Part shown: in pieces, positions 11,668-23,644 of the stretch
Numbering within the stretch: position 1 is the first letter of the stretch
Layout: the number at the start of each line of letters is the position of its first letter
DNA from: Hippasteria phrygiana
Lineage: Eukaryota > Echinodermata > Asteroidea > Valvatida > Goniasteridae
NCBI GenBank assembly: GCA_037893225.1
Contig: JAZGUH010000928.1
Coordinates: forward strand, 558,001-622,000
DNA length: 64,000 bases
Direction: 5' to 3'
Program-made: the position numbers and the translations under genes
Notes under the pieces: generated by a model
Seen by the model: only the letters and a program-made list of their open reading frames with translations
The model's database searches: none
What the model was told of the DNA's origin: nothing

Positions 11668-12080
11668 ATTGTTCTTTGATGATCACGGCTTTGCTACTAC
11701 ACAGAAGCCGGAGTCTTGCGGTTACCGTCTAGACAGTCTCCTATAACAAGACACTGACAAGTAATTGATGCCCAATTGAGCGGAACTATAATAACCTCTG
11801 GAGCTGTTTAGGAAAAGTTCAAATAGACTGACAAATGATTTTCCGAAATCGATTAAAATGAGAATTTCAAAATGAACAGCTTAATTTGTATTTTGTTTGC
11901 GCAAATATTGTGAAAAGGAAGCTACCCTTTCTTTAATTTTTGGTTTCAAATATTCGGTTTCAAAATACCAAACCGGTTCGAAGAAGCCAATTCGAATAAC
12001 CGAAAATTCGGTTTTGAGTCCCTGTACTAATTCATCACAATACATCATCACTTCGGTACTCTATAATAAACTACGTAAAC

Positions 12081-13292
12081 CTACATTGTACTTGATGTTC
12101 TTTTAAAATAAAAAAGATTATACAACTCTTGCCATCACTGAATTTAAATAAAAAAAAAACACTGATAGAAACCTTGGTTTGTATCTTCCTTGCCTTGCTG
12201 TGGATCCACTACAAGAATAGAATGGCCATACCATCAGCAATTCTGAAAACCAATTTTGCCCTCGGAAAACTACCACCCATGATACACAGACGGAAACCAA
12301 AATAAGAAATAAGCCCTGGTGTTCAGATGAAATCGAATATCCACACACCCATCAGGGGTCTGTCTGCATCAATAAAACCCTCTGCAGGAAATCTCCCATC
12401 TCCCAAATTGCATTTCCGCCCAAACCACGCATTTCTTCCTTTTCTTCTTCTTTTTTTGGCCTCCCGTGGCACTTTTGGAGGAAGCAAATTCAGAAATAGT
12501 TTTTCTTCCCTTGCTTGTTTTAATATAAAGTCCATTCCATTTTTATCTAAAGTACAGTTTCAAGGACAACTATGTTTCATGTTCTTTGTCTAATCTCCTG
12601 GTGAATTGAGACAGAAAGTGCAGGCTACTTTGGAAATAATCAAATAAGGTTGAGCAACTTTCTAGGTTGTGTCGTGCCCTATATTTATTTGCGGATGTCA
12701 GTTGTCTAACCATGGAGGAATAAGAACACTGGAGAAACAATAGAACCAAGCCTTCAACTGAACTTCCTGAAGGCATTTATGACAGTTCATTTAGAAACTC
12801 TTGTACATTCCGTACAGAGAAAGCATATGCCACAGCTACAGTTGCACTCAAAAGTTCACAAACACAAGGAAATGTTTCCTTCAATTGTTCCAGGAGCTGC
12901 TTTGTTACTTTCTAGTTTGTCTGTTGTGCATGTAAATTCAATAAAAAGCACATTTCAAAAGTATAATCATTCACATTTGGCTCATAACTTTGGGATGAAC
13001 TGGGAATTGGTATGCGTGCATTTAAACTTTCGACCGCAATTGTATGCAACCTTTCTATATATCACTTTGGTATTTGTTTGGCATGTCGCTTACTACTACT
13101 AGAGAAGCGTCTTCCCTACACTGCCAACACATTTATTTCTAAAGTATCATATTTGATTGCCAAGAATCTAGACCAATAAATCAATGGAGAGATCAATTAC
13201 AAGCACACATGTATGCAGGTCTATGGATAGATCAAAGGGAACATATATGAACATCCCAATTTGCCGATTAACTAAGCCAAATTTACAAATAA
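12081..13292. other. Unassigned; half micro-hairpin at 12711
   Basis: No gene is supported. The 19 bases CATGGAGGAATAAGAACAC at 12711-12729 equal the first half and loop of micro-hairpin 1, without the second arm. Confidence 0.4.
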
Positions 13293-13706
13293 AGCCGTGT
13301 TTCCATTGGACTTTTTCTTCTGCGGCCTTGCGGAAGCTTACCTGACATGCCATCGCGTAATTCTACCGTGCGTTCCCACTTGGACTATTATCGCACATGC
13401 TAGCGATAATCTCTGTGTAGTTGACGCAATACAGGAAATTTCATTGTTGACAATGGTTTTCCGCGTGGTCGCGGTGGTACTAGAGTGCAGGGCTTTCCCA
13501 TTAGACTTTTTATCGTACCTGATGACTTTCCGCGGCCGCGCGTCAATCCTCCAGATCGCTTTCGGTCTGGTAGTTTTACATCACGGTCGCGGTAAGTTGA
13601 CAGTGACATTAGTTTTAATACCACGTGTCCCCATTGGACTTAATTTTGTCATTCTACAGAAACGTCGCGGTAGATTGACAAAAATAATTCCAATGGAAAC
13701 ACGGCT
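13293..13706. mobile_element. TAA-flanked MITE, family F copy 1
   Basis: The ends are AGCCGTGTTTCCATTGGACT and AATGGAAACACGGCT, with TAA target duplications at 13290-13292 and 13707-13709. The element is related in design to family B but has different subterminal sequence. A sister copy lies at 54779-55406. The 209-codon open frame running through it also crosses the right boundary and is accidental. Confidence 0.75.
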
Positions 13707-14605
13707 TAAGGCAGTGTGGCCAAACTCCTTTTCTGTATGGTTTTATAGTATAATTGTACCCTCCCTCATTTTCTGTGCCTACGGACTCAAACATGAAAGG
13801 AGCTTCCTAAAAATGCCAGTGGCACTTCAACAAAACTTCTGTGCATTTCTTTTTCCGGTGAAATCCTTTCATACATTATTCATGGGTAAGTTATGGAGCT
13901 CGCAGGAATTTTGTCCCCCGTGTTGACTTAACATTCTCCCATTGTGCAGTTCGGAAATGACGATGGGGACCAATATTGTCCGGTGCTCTGCTCCGTACTG
14001 TGCTGCTGATGTGCACGCCGCGCCGTCATGCCATGATAATTGAAGCTGTTGCAGGGGATTTAATTCTCGCTGATTCTGGAATTACAAGAATAGCATGCCC
14101 ACGGTTTGTGCCTTGCTGTGCACAGCGACAGGAATAAATGGATTTACACCAAAATAGATATTCCCGCAGACACTCAAACCCTGGATATCCTCCTAGTACA
14201 TCCTCTCACAGCAATGTGTACCATCGGAAATGTTCATCCTTAAATGACGTATAGGCCTACACTCTTAAATTACCAGCTATAAAATAACATGATGAATAAA
14301 CTGCAGGAAGAACTCTTGTTCCAACCCACAATGATAGGTTCAAACTACAAACAACTGGCAATATTTCTCATGGGTCACTCTGCATTATGCATTATACATG
14401 TACAGTATATGTTACTTTATTGTTTTTATGATCATATTCGTTTTCAGCATCCCAAAATCCATAAGGGGAAACACATTTAATCTTTGAAACAAACAAATTT
14501 GGTCAAAATATAAATCCATCTATTTATATTACATGTATAATCTTGATGGACGCTTTGTATTCATTTTTAATTTGGGGTTCTGTTTGCTATACAGTGAAAT
14601 CTTGA
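13707..14605. other. Unassigned
   Basis: No repeat-family or coding evidence seen. Confidence 0.4.
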
Positions 14606-14736
14606 TAAGTCAAACCTCAGGGGAATGGGCTCCAATTTTGAGTTAAGCGGAGTTTTCTAGTTACCCAAGGTAAGTCAAACCTCAGGGGAATGGGCTCCAA
14701 TTTTGAGTTAAGCGGAGTTTTCTAGTTACCCAAGGT
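14606..14736. repeat. Perfect tandem duplication, 65-bp unit
   Basis: Two copies of a 65-bp unit containing CAAACCTCAGGGGAATGGGC start at 14607 and 14672 and appear identical, which implies a recent duplication. Confidence 0.85.
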
Positions 14737-14975
14737 TACCCTCTTTTCCCCAAAATATTACATAAGTGAATACCAAGCGAATATTTAATGTAACGGCCGT
14801 GAATGTAGAGCACAAAATCGTGGCATTTATAGGCGATCTTTGCTTCGCTTTCCGCCGTTGCAGGTCTCTCCCTTTAGTGTGAGGGAATGGTCCGACAAGC
14901 GACAATAAAACAGGCCAGTTTCATCCGCCAAAACATTGGGCAGTCCATTGCGTAGGCATTCGTCTGTCATCTCCA

Positions 14976-15130
14976 TAGACAACTTCGCAAATACCGCCTG
15001 GTTGAGACGCCACAATGGTAAAAAGGCATTGTGGGAAGGAAATAGCAGTCTCATTCCTTCCCACAATCCCTTTTAACCATTGTGATGTACGTCTCAACCA
15101 GGCGGTATTTATATTTGCGAAGAAGTCTAT
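14976..15130. repeat. Long hairpin (arms about 65 bp)
   Basis: AGAC..CTTCGCAAATACCGCC at the left is mirrored by GGCGGTATTTATATTTGCGAAG..GTCT at the right. Both arms then carry GGTTGAGACG, ACAATGGT and ATTGTGGGAAGGAA around a 12-base centre. The right arm has 4-8 bp extra in places. The sequence can form a cruciform and is probably a foldback MITE. Confidence 0.7.
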
Positions 15131-15142
15131 AGTCACGACACA

Positions 15143-15202
15143 GCGCCCTCTCTCGAGATGGCATGCACCCTCTCTCGAGATGGCATGCACCCTCTCTCGA
15201 GA
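15143..15202. repeat. 22-bp tandem repeat with CTCTCTCGAGA
   Basis: About 2.7 copies of a unit made of ACCCTCTCTCGAGA followed by TGGCATGC. TCTCGAGA is palindromic. A CpG-dense stretch, GTGCGCGGCGCGCGCGGTGC, follows directly. Confidence 0.7.
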
Positions 15203-16397
15203 AAACGATCCCGTGCGCGGCGCGCGCGGTGCGGCGGTACGGTAGGCGGCGTGCCTTGAAACGATCCATCCACCGGCAATACGTCACTGCAGCAAGCACG
15301 TGCAACTGTGTGATTTGGTCAGCAGTTCACTTAAATCATTGCCAACTGCATTGTGGTTGCGTGCAGAACTGGGTGCGTTTCTTCAAAGGATTGCGGCAAC
15401 CGTTGCAGCATTTTCATGCTAAGCAAACAACAGCTGAATGTCAGCCACAAGCGGTACACTCCATGTCAACATTTGGTTGGTAATCCTGTATTTACCGAGG
15501 AAGACTTTTCATGCTAAGCAAAAATTTGTGCTTAGCATCGCCGTGAAATTGGCCCCCAGATCCCCCTTTGCCACTGTAAACGCGGTGATACTGAAGGCTG
15601 AAACCACAGTTTTAGTCAAAAGGGTGTCCGGTTTTCTCTCAGGGTACATTCAGATGGAGGCGCAAGTTGATACAAAAGCAATTAACCCTCGGACCTTTTT
15701 GATAAGACGTCCTTAATAATCCAAAACGTGCTTTCGTTCAGATGAAAAAGTTACGCTGACGTTGTGCAATGCACCAGATGGAAAAGCAGCTCAAGTTAGA
15801 CCACTGGGGTTACGCAACGCCAACACCGCATTTCCCAACCTTCCGGACACCATACCAAAAAAGCGCTGCGATGATTATGGTTGACGACATTCTTGTATTT
15901 CTTGTATTCCTCATGAACGGATCCTCGTCTCCCCAAATGTGAGGTGAGGATCTCTTGACTTAGCTAGTTGGAGCCTTGTGGATTTGGATTTCCTTGTTTT
16001 GTGAAGCCTTAATAACAATCCCTCTTCTACTTGGTAAAAATGACAGTCAAGACGTACGTACCCGTACTTTTAGCGCGCGGGACCTGTTGTTACGCAATGG
16101 GTCAATGTAAACAAACTTCAAGGCTCATCACCGCAGGGGGAGATCGTTATCTTTGGCAAAACTTACGCTAAACCACCACGTTTTGCGAGTCTAAGTTGTG
16201 CCATGTTAGTGGCGTACATGTAACTTACCCCTCCGCGGGTGGATTAGAGTGTTCCAATGGAGTATTAACTCAGTATTTTCGGTTTAACTACATGTACTAA
16301 CTTACGCCTTGTCTGAACGTACTACATGATGGACTCGGGTTTATCAAGGGAACAAAAGTTTGATGACCAATCTTTACCATGCCAATATTGGCAGAAC
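15203..16397. other. Unassigned
   Basis: Higher GC than its neighbours but no supported gene. AAGCAAACA..TTTTCATGCTAAGCA recurs at about 15413 and 15508. Confidence 0.35.
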
Positions 16398-16420
16398 GGG
16401 GGGGGGGGGGGGGGGGGGGG
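16398..16420 (+). repeat. Poly-G tract (23 G)
   Basis: An uninterrupted G run. It belongs to a set of long G or C runs in this window (27678, 58190, 58327, 59538). Confidence 0.9.
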
Positions 16421-17143
16421 AGGCATTGGGCCCCTTCCCCAACTTTTTTTTACTTGGTGGAAATATCCTCCACTTTTGGCAGTTCTGTATAAAGATAAAC
16501 ATATAAAAGGGCAGCATCTGGCCGGTGCCGGCACTGCTACCCCCCAACCCCTTAAAAGTGTTCCGGCACTGTTGGTGAGGATGCCGTTAACTTACCATGC
16601 ATATTTTCCAATTAACAGTAATTTGTGGAAGCCTTGTTTCCAAAATCAGGCTTAAAATTTGAAAGCTTGATTGAAAATACAGAGGCTAATGGGTCTTCAA
16701 AGTGGAAACTGTCCAAAATTGAGATTGCCTTTTTATGACAGCAAATTACTAGGACCATTAACGTCCTATGCAAAATTCAAGCCTACATTAGGTTTCCCCC
16801 AAGCGCATGTACATGTACCGGTAATTGACACACAATTTTGAGCTTAATCATGTATGTACATGTATGTATGTTCCAATATTCATGCCTTTAACAAATGTAC
16901 CGTGAAATTGAAGAAACATTTGGAAAATAAAATTAGCCTGGTTCCAGGCCATCAACCAATGTCCATCAGTACTTCCTTATATCCGAAACTTTGAATATTT
17001 TTGTCTTGTAGCTTGACTTGAATAGGGGTAACATGCAATCTTATGTATTGAAAACTCAAGCATTTCTACATGTATTTATTGAAATCAACCTAATACAAGG
17101 CTAAAAGCCACTCTACGTAATGGGTAATGATCATAGGTACATG

Positions 17144-17577
17144 TAGGGTTGGCGACATTCAGTCTTGTTGACTTGACTTGCTGACTTGACTTGAATCGGA
17201 CTTGAGTCGTAATTTTTTTTACTTGAGACTTGACTTGGACAAAAAATGACTTGGGACTTGACTTGACTTGAAAGAACATGACTTGTGACTTGACTTGACT
17301 TGAATAAATTTGACTTGCTGACATTAACACTTCTGTTAAAATAAACACAAACCTACAGGTATCAGTTAAAAACAAGCCTATAGCGCATATTGCAAGCTGA
17401 CTAACAATTGACTCGAGACTTGGTACTTGACTTGAACAAAATTGACTTGGGACTTGACTTGACTTGGGAAAATTTGACTTGTGACTTGACTTGGGAAAAT
17501 TTGACTTGCGACTTGACTTGACTTGACTTGACTAGATTTGGTTACAACAATGGCGACATTTTGAATTGCCAACCCTA
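17144..17577. mobile_element. ACTTG-rich element with AGGGTTGGC ends
   Basis: The ends AGGGTTGGCGACATTC and GAATTGCCAACCCT are inverted. The interior is built from ACTTGACTTG arrays and variants such as GACTTGGGACTTGACTTG. This gives long minus-strand frames full of QVKSQVKS, which are simple-repeat artefacts. The ends resemble hAT termini, but no 8-bp duplication is visible. A decayed relative lies near 38536-38660. Confidence 0.6.
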
Positions 17578-18803
17578 CCACCAATATGATTTTCCTGAGC
17601 CCAGATCTAAAGAGGATAATCCCAATTTTCAGACCTATAGACCCAGGCCAGGTAACTTCCACCGTCGGTGAGACCAATTCACCTCCCCCAAGCATGCCAC
17701 CAACACAAGAATACTCCTTTTACTTTTATATTTCTGAATCAAATTGTACTTATAGCAGATTCAACCTAATATGCCCATCCCTCTATATGTTTGGACGACT
17801 TGGACTGCATAAAATAGGGGGTATCAGAACTATAACATTCAATAGTATTGGATAAGCCCATCATAGTAGGTATTTGTCTGCACTTGTTTAACATAGTGAC
17901 CATCATACTTATCTCAGCTGCCTTCAGTAAGAGCTTTCCGGCTAAATGACTTTCCAGATACCTTTTTTTGCCCCTCATACATCAGAGCTCCTACCTCCAC
18001 AAAAGAGGTTGAATCTACTATTATAAAAAAGGCAGCCACTGTGTACACCCACATACAAAATAGAACAAAGTAAAAGAAAGGGAAGCAAAAACCCTTGTTT
18101 TATCTGTGATTTGTGCACGTTTTCTTTTTTGGACCCCGGGGACATTTTTTGTTGGCCACCCCCTCCCCCCCAAAAAATTGTATTTTGATCCAGCCTTGAA
18201 CAAAAGTGCTACAAAAGGCCAAAAACAAAAACATTAGGAGTTGTTTTCCCTTTTCTTAATATCTAGGTCAAGACACCAGCGACTCACAAATCAAATTTGG
18301 GGAAGTGTGTTAGGGGAACAAGCAACTGTCAGGACAGAAGCAGATCTCAGGGGGGAGGGGGAAACATAATGCTGCTGCCAGCCAGGGGGCCTCAAGGTCA
18401 CCATGGAAATTACCAGTACGTGGGATCGCTACTGTCTTTAAAAACAACATCAGAGCAAAAACTGATACTGTAGAATTTGGTCTGCCATCAGGTATGGGTG
18501 TCAACATTCTGTCAAATATTGGCATTTGGCAATACTTTGGGAAACTTTTAAGAGGGTCTTGTTTTGGCAAACAAGAATGAAAGTTGAAATCCACAATAAG
18601 TTTACCAACAGAAGTGAAGGGTTCTAACCCGAAAGTTTTGTTCTGTTCCTTTCTTCTTCGTGCACACGACGTGCCCACCATTATACATTTTTGGGAGACC
18701 TGGTTAATTCAAGGAAGGAGTGTTTAGGGGTTTCAGCAAAAAGTCAGTAATATTATTCTTTACATGGGATTTGAAGTAACTGCCGTCTGCAAGCAATTAA
18801 CTA

Positions 18804-18953
18804 CACTGCCAAAAATGATTTTCTTCAATTTTCTTAATATAAGAAAATAATTCTTATTTCAAGAAAAAATTTCTTGTTCCACTCGGTGAGACAAGAAAAC
18901 CGTTATTGAAATAAGACAATTTTCTCATTTTAAGAAGACCATTTTTGGCAGTG
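18804..18953. mobile_element. TA-flanked MITE (150 bp), mariner-like
   Basis: The ends are CACTGCCAAAAATG and CATTTTTGGCAGTG, flanked by TA on both sides (18802-18803, 18954-18955). The interior is AAGAAAAT-rich and almost fully self-complementary. TA duplication and a fold-back body match Tc1/mariner-type MITEs. Confidence 0.8.
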
Positions 18954-19401
18954 TATTAATTTCTATTCTCAAAATTATCATTTGTCTCCATTTGTTAATG
19001 TTATCCGAAATCCACGAACATCCCAAATATATTTGGTGCAATCTAAAAACTATGGCACATGAAAAAGATCTGAAGAAAATGATTTGTTTACAGAACGAAA
19101 CAAGATTTTTATTGGTATTTGTCTCCACTTCATCGGGGAAAAATGGAAAAGGATCATTCCGTAAAAAAAATCAAAAAAAATCTGTTTTTGTTGAAACTTT
19201 CTAAAAGTACCTTAACATGTCTCATCATGAACACATTCCAAATTTGAGTGTCCAACTCCAAGTGGCTTCTGAGGTCTGACCTGAAATTTCCTACCCGGCC
19301 CCCTTTTTCCCATTCATAGTTGCACTGATGAAGTTTTTTGCATTTTTTGGAGACCCATCTCCAAAATGCATCAGGGTTTGTACCTGGAAATTGCTCCATA
19401 G

Positions 19402-20375
19402 GATGAATGCCATCCATTCTACAAGATTCTGCTATCAAAAGTACCATACGGGGTTTCGTTTACAAGATATTGGTCCAAAAACCCTTATTTGGGATGATAA
19501 ATGTCACCCCCCCCCCCCCTGCGGACACAAGGATGGCCAGAAAGACATCATATTTCATATGCATGTACACACAAGGTGTATTTGTTTACTTCTTTTATTA
19601 GGGATTAACCAATCACACCCTTTTTGGGGGCAAGGTCAGGGTCTGATGTGGGTTGGCAGAGAACTTGTCAAAAATAACCCCCATCTTCTGATGGGCGGTT
19701 CACCCGATGGGCCACTACCCACCCAACTGAAACTTACATATCTTAAAGGACTCTATCCAATCTTAGGTACAACATTTAGGTTGGTATCTTTTTCCATTCA
19801 TGTTTTTTTTTATTCTTGAAAACAAAGGTATATTTTGCATATGGGTCAACAAACTTTAAACAAGTTTTTACATATCCTAAGTTCGTTGACCCATGTGCAA
19901 AGTATGCCTTTTTTTTTTACAAAAGCCTGTAACTCATCAAAAAGGGAAAAAGATACCAACCTGAATGTCAAACCAAATGTAGATTGGATATAGTACATAC
20001 ATATGTAGGTTTCAGTTGGATAGGTAGTGGTCTATTGGGTGAACCATGGAGGAAAGTTTTATTCCTCCATGGGTGAACTGCCCATCAAAAGAGGGGGCAG
20101 GGGTCATTTCTGAAATTTTTATGCGGACCAAAACAATTCAGAAGCTGGCCACGTCTCCAAAAAGGGTGTGGCTGCTTTGTCCTTGATAAGAAGCAAACAC
20201 ATGCACCTAGTGTCATTCTCACCATCTCTGTGGGCACCAGGAAGGGGAAATATGGCTTGGGGTTGGGAGGGGGGGGGGAGGGGGGGGAGGGGGGGGAGGG
20301 GGTGTTTATCTCATAACGGGAACAATTATATGCTACTTATGTATGCAGAATCTTATAGATTGGATGCCATTTGAC
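19402..20375. repeat. Diverged 1-kb inverted repeat
   Basis: ATGCCATCCATTCTACAAGA (left) faces TCTTATAGATTGGATGGCAT-like sequence (right). Matching blocks continue inward: CACACCCTTTTTGG, GATGGGCGGTTCACCC, CCACTACC, and ATGGGTCAAC at the centre (about 19850-19890). The right arm carries a G-rich run (20265-20301) and micro-hairpin 2, both absent from the left arm. Probably an old large foldback element. Confidence 0.6.
20045..20071. mobile_element. Micro-hairpin insertion 2 (27 bp)
   Basis: CATGGAGGAA and TTCCTCCATG surround AGTTTTA. The flanking heptamers are identical, GGTGAAC at 20038-20044 and 20072-20078. The opposite arm of the host inverted repeat has a single GTTCACC at 19698-19704 and no hairpin, giving an in-window empty site. 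Confidence 0.8.
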
Positions 20376-20410
20376 CTGTAGAAAAAGTTTCAACCAAATC
20401 CGAGCCGGAC

Positions 20411-21075
20411 CCCTGACACAACCTCTAGCTGATTTGGCAAGGAATGACCCAAACATTGAAATCACGAGAGTGGTAATTGAAAAATAATAAAAACATATGT
20501 AGCTAGCAGGAGTGATATTGGCCAACAAATTAAAAATCCACAAAATCCACGAAAAATCCACAAGGACCCCAGATCAACATATAGTGTGTATTTGCCTAAA
20601 AGGCACCCCCTTAAAATATCAATTTGTATTGGTCTATATCCACTTTTCCAGGTAAAAACACCTTTAGGACAACACCTCAGGAATTCCAGATTGCAAAAGA
20701 GATTCTTTACAAATTCTGAAATCCCGACAAAAAATCCTGAAATCAGGAAAAATCCTGACAAATCTCACCCCTGAGCTAGAACAATACATTTTAAGGAAAT
20801 ATTGCAATGGATTGCAATGGATTGCGATATGGGTCTAGGATTCCACTGTCTTGAAAATTCCTGCCGATGCAGTAATTCCTCATACTTGGTGCCCACATGC
20901 GCGGTACCCATTACATTGTACATGCTTCTGGTACAGGTAACAAAATTCAGTTGTTTCTGTGGCTGTGTTTTTCAGATATTTTGCCAGGAGAATATATTTG
21001 GGGTTACTTTTCTCTTGCACACATGGGGGCCTGAAATTGGATGATGTGTTCACAGTCCTGCTCAACCTATATGGG
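20411..21075. other. Unassigned
   Basis: No gene. A 12-bp unit, ATTGCAATGG, is repeated near 20800-20825. Confidence 0.4.
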
Positions 21076-21278
21076 AATTCGCCGAACAAAATTAGAAGCC
21101 ATTTTTGCTCTGGTGCCACGCTCGCGTGCAGGTTGCCCGCGTTCTTTAATTTCAGTCGCGTGCGCATTTTGACAAGTTGTAAACACCCTGTTGGTCGAAG
21201 CTGCATCGAGCGCGTGCGTATTTTACAAAAAATTAGAAGCATTTTACTGCAATGCTTCTAATTTTGGTCGCCGGATTA
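21076..21278. mobile_element. Short inverted-end element (about 200 bp)
   Basis: The ends CGCCGAACAAAATTAGAAGC and GCTTCTAATTTTGGTCGCCGG-type are inverted. The right end also forms its own 15-bp-arm hairpin around TTACTGC (21230-21266). The GC-richer core has CGCGTGCG motifs. Non-coding. Confidence 0.55.
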
Positions 21279-21689
21279 GTCTATACACCATTATGTCGTA
21301 TTAGAAACAGCAAATTATCACTCACTGCTAGATGCTTAAATGAAATTTATGTATTTTAGCTGAACTTTTTAAAATCTCATGTGTGTACACAATGACTGCA
21401 TAAATACTGGGGCAGGTAACAGCTGTTGTGTTTGCTAAATGATTAAATGTATAAATAATGCATTAAGGTTTTTCTAAACATTTACTTAATTAGACATAGA
21501 ATCCCGCAATGTACGCTATATTTTTACCTACCTTGTCTTCAAACTTTCATCGCTACAACCTTTGATATTTGCCACATAATTTCCTGTATAACTATTGGGA
21601 ATCTCATAATTCCTGTTAACATTTTAGTAATTAATACAATGGATAATTAAAAAAATAAATTGTAACACTACAAACGTACGTCTCCTAAA

Positions 21690-22260
21690 ATGTCATACAA
21701 AAATAAACCTCGGATTCACTCGGAATATAAAAAAAAACTCTTTCAACTGAAATCTTCCCAGATCCATTCTCCGTGCGCCGACCCCTCCATTAACGTCCTG
21801 AAATTCCTATACACATTGATTTTCTTGTCCAATCCCAAGAAGTGAAAGGGAAAAAAAAAGCGCAACATCGATACCTCCAGAAATAGAACCGCGCTCCCTT
21901 GCGCCTCTTTTCAATCCGATCTTTCCCCCTCTGCCTCCGCAACGGAGCGATGCCCCCTGAGGGGAGGAAGCGCTGGGGCTGCCATAATGCAACCCAATGA
22001 GGGATATTGAATCAGTAAACGTTGCCGCGATTACAGTGAATTATACTCCCATTAATGCTGCCAGGGCGACAGAAATCAATTTCCCCTGCCTTGTACATCT
22101 CTCTGCTCTTACCGTCCGCCACCGCTTTTCTCGCTCTTTGCTTTTCACATGGACAGCCTTGCAACATTTTTTTCCCCTTGCCTTCTTTCGTCCTAGCTCA
22201 CTTGACGTTGCCGTTCTTCCGTTCAAACACTAATCCGGCCCTAGGCTGTTAAAAGGTATT
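21690..22260. promoter_or_regulatory. Non-repetitive block, possible regulatory DNA
   Basis: This block has no match elsewhere in the window, balanced composition, and no TACATGTA runs. It holds several ATTAA/TAAT cores (near 21790, 22010, 22050). It reads like conserved non-coding DNA rather than transposon debris. That is a judgement of texture only; an alignment with related genomes would be decisive. Confidence 0.2.
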
Positions 22261-23464
22261 CTTATCCTAGCCCTGGGATGCGTTGCTATTAGATGGTACA
22301 AGAAAATTACTGGTTTGTCCCTGCAGTAAGAGGCATGCACAATCCTACAGTGTAAATTCCAGTAGTCCACACACGCACACTGAAATAACAAAATCTCAAG
22401 CTTCTCCCTATTTTACCCGTTCATGTTACAAAATTCTAAATCCAGCACTGGGCAGGTTTAGGCACTGAAAATAATTGCAATGCCGGAATATTTTCAATTA
22501 AATTAAATTAAATCAACTTAAATGGTTAAAAATAAATGTAAATTAAAGTGAATAAAAATTTATTCAATTAAATGCAGAAAAAAAAGTTTCCAAAAATCAT
22601 GTAGAATTTGGTTACTTTTCCTCAAAAATCATTGAAGTATTCTGCTCATTTTTCAGTCTACTGTATCTACAAATAGTAAATACCTGAATTTGGCCCAATA
22701 ATTGCAATTTTTATTTCAAACAATTTCTAGAGAGCCCTTAAGAATCTATGCCGGTTATTGATTCTTAATGTAAGAATAAAATGAATAAAATAGTTTGAAA
22801 GTTTTTAATATTTTTAAACTCAACATTGGAGAACATTATGTAATATTCATGTGCAAGACTCATCTCAAATAGCATGTATGGCAACTCACGCTACATACGT
22901 GTACATGTATGTAATGGTAAATGTTGGTCATCAACATACTACACATGTATAACTTCGAAACTGAATTATCTGACAAGGGACAGCATGCATCAGCAAGTTT
23001 TGTGGATCAATGGATATTAAAATGACATCATTAAGATACATATATGAAAACCACGCATGCACGGAAGAGCTGAAACACAACACTGGGACAGATGGGGAAA
23101 TTGGTAAATGAACATTATTTAATTTATAAAGAAATGTCCACGTGCCTTATACAGGTGGGCCAAAATAATCATGAGGTTGCTTTATAAATGGATGAGCAGT
23201 AATTGAACTAATTCACGATCAATTTAAGAGTTTTGAATGCAAGGACTACTGTTACTTATTTTTTAAACTCAAGATAAATTTCAATACTGTTTTATAAATA
23301 CATATTACTAAGAGGACAGTTTTATTATTTCCATTGGTTAAAGGTAATTAACAACATTTGCAAACATCAAAAAACAAAACTACTGAATTACGAAATACTT
23401 TACTTGACTGTAAGTAAATAATAGTCTCAAGCATCCTGTGAAATCATGGCACCTGATGTGCTGT
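22261..23464. other. AT-rich DNA; dispersed-repeat piece at 23340-23464
   Basis: 22490-22580 is AATTAAATTAA-type low-complexity sequence. The last 125 bp (CATTTGCAAACATCAAAAAA, then CAGTCTCAAGCATCCTGT-like) match 53855-53975. Confidence 0.5.
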
Positions 23465-23644
23465 TTAACCAGTTCACGCCGGGATTATTTTTCACGAGCC
23501 TGGGTGCCAGACGGGTTCAGGCCTTTTCCTGCGGGTAGCACACCCTGGCCTCGCTCAATGCGAGCCGGTCGCTAACAGATATTTCCGCTGGACCCTTGCC
23601 TCGCTTAGTGCGTGTATACACGTCATCCGACGCGAACTGGTTAA
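23465..23644. mobile_element. piggyBac-type MITE, family G copy 1
   Basis: TTAA at both borders. The ends are CCAGTTCACGCCGG and CGACGCGAACTGG. It is distinct from family A in sequence but has the same TTAA logic. A longer relative lies at 55852-56280. Family E begins at the very next base. Confidence 0.65.

Larger units (their letters stand above)
9130..12080. repeat. Long-range inverted ends, possibly an old hAT-like element
   Basis: TATAGAGTACCGAAG at 9137 and its complement near 12063 face each other. Inside them CAGGGAC (9282) and GTCCCTG (12029) also face each other, followed on both sides by AATCGG/AACCGAAT-type sequence. The interior includes a 160-bp tandem duplication, a SINE piece and the family D element. 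The match is patchy, so it could also be two relics facing each other by chance. Confidence 0.25.

Noticed and set aside
13297..13926. A 209-codon open frame
   Set aside because: It runs through the terminal repeats of the TAA-flanked MITE and across its right boundary; nothing in it is domain-like.
17085..17695. Two minus-strand frames rich in QVKSQVKS
   Set aside because: They are translations of the ACTTGACTTG arrays.
18310..18681. A 123-codon minus-strand frame
   Set aside because: Composition is protein-like in part, but no domain, splice context or second copy supports it.
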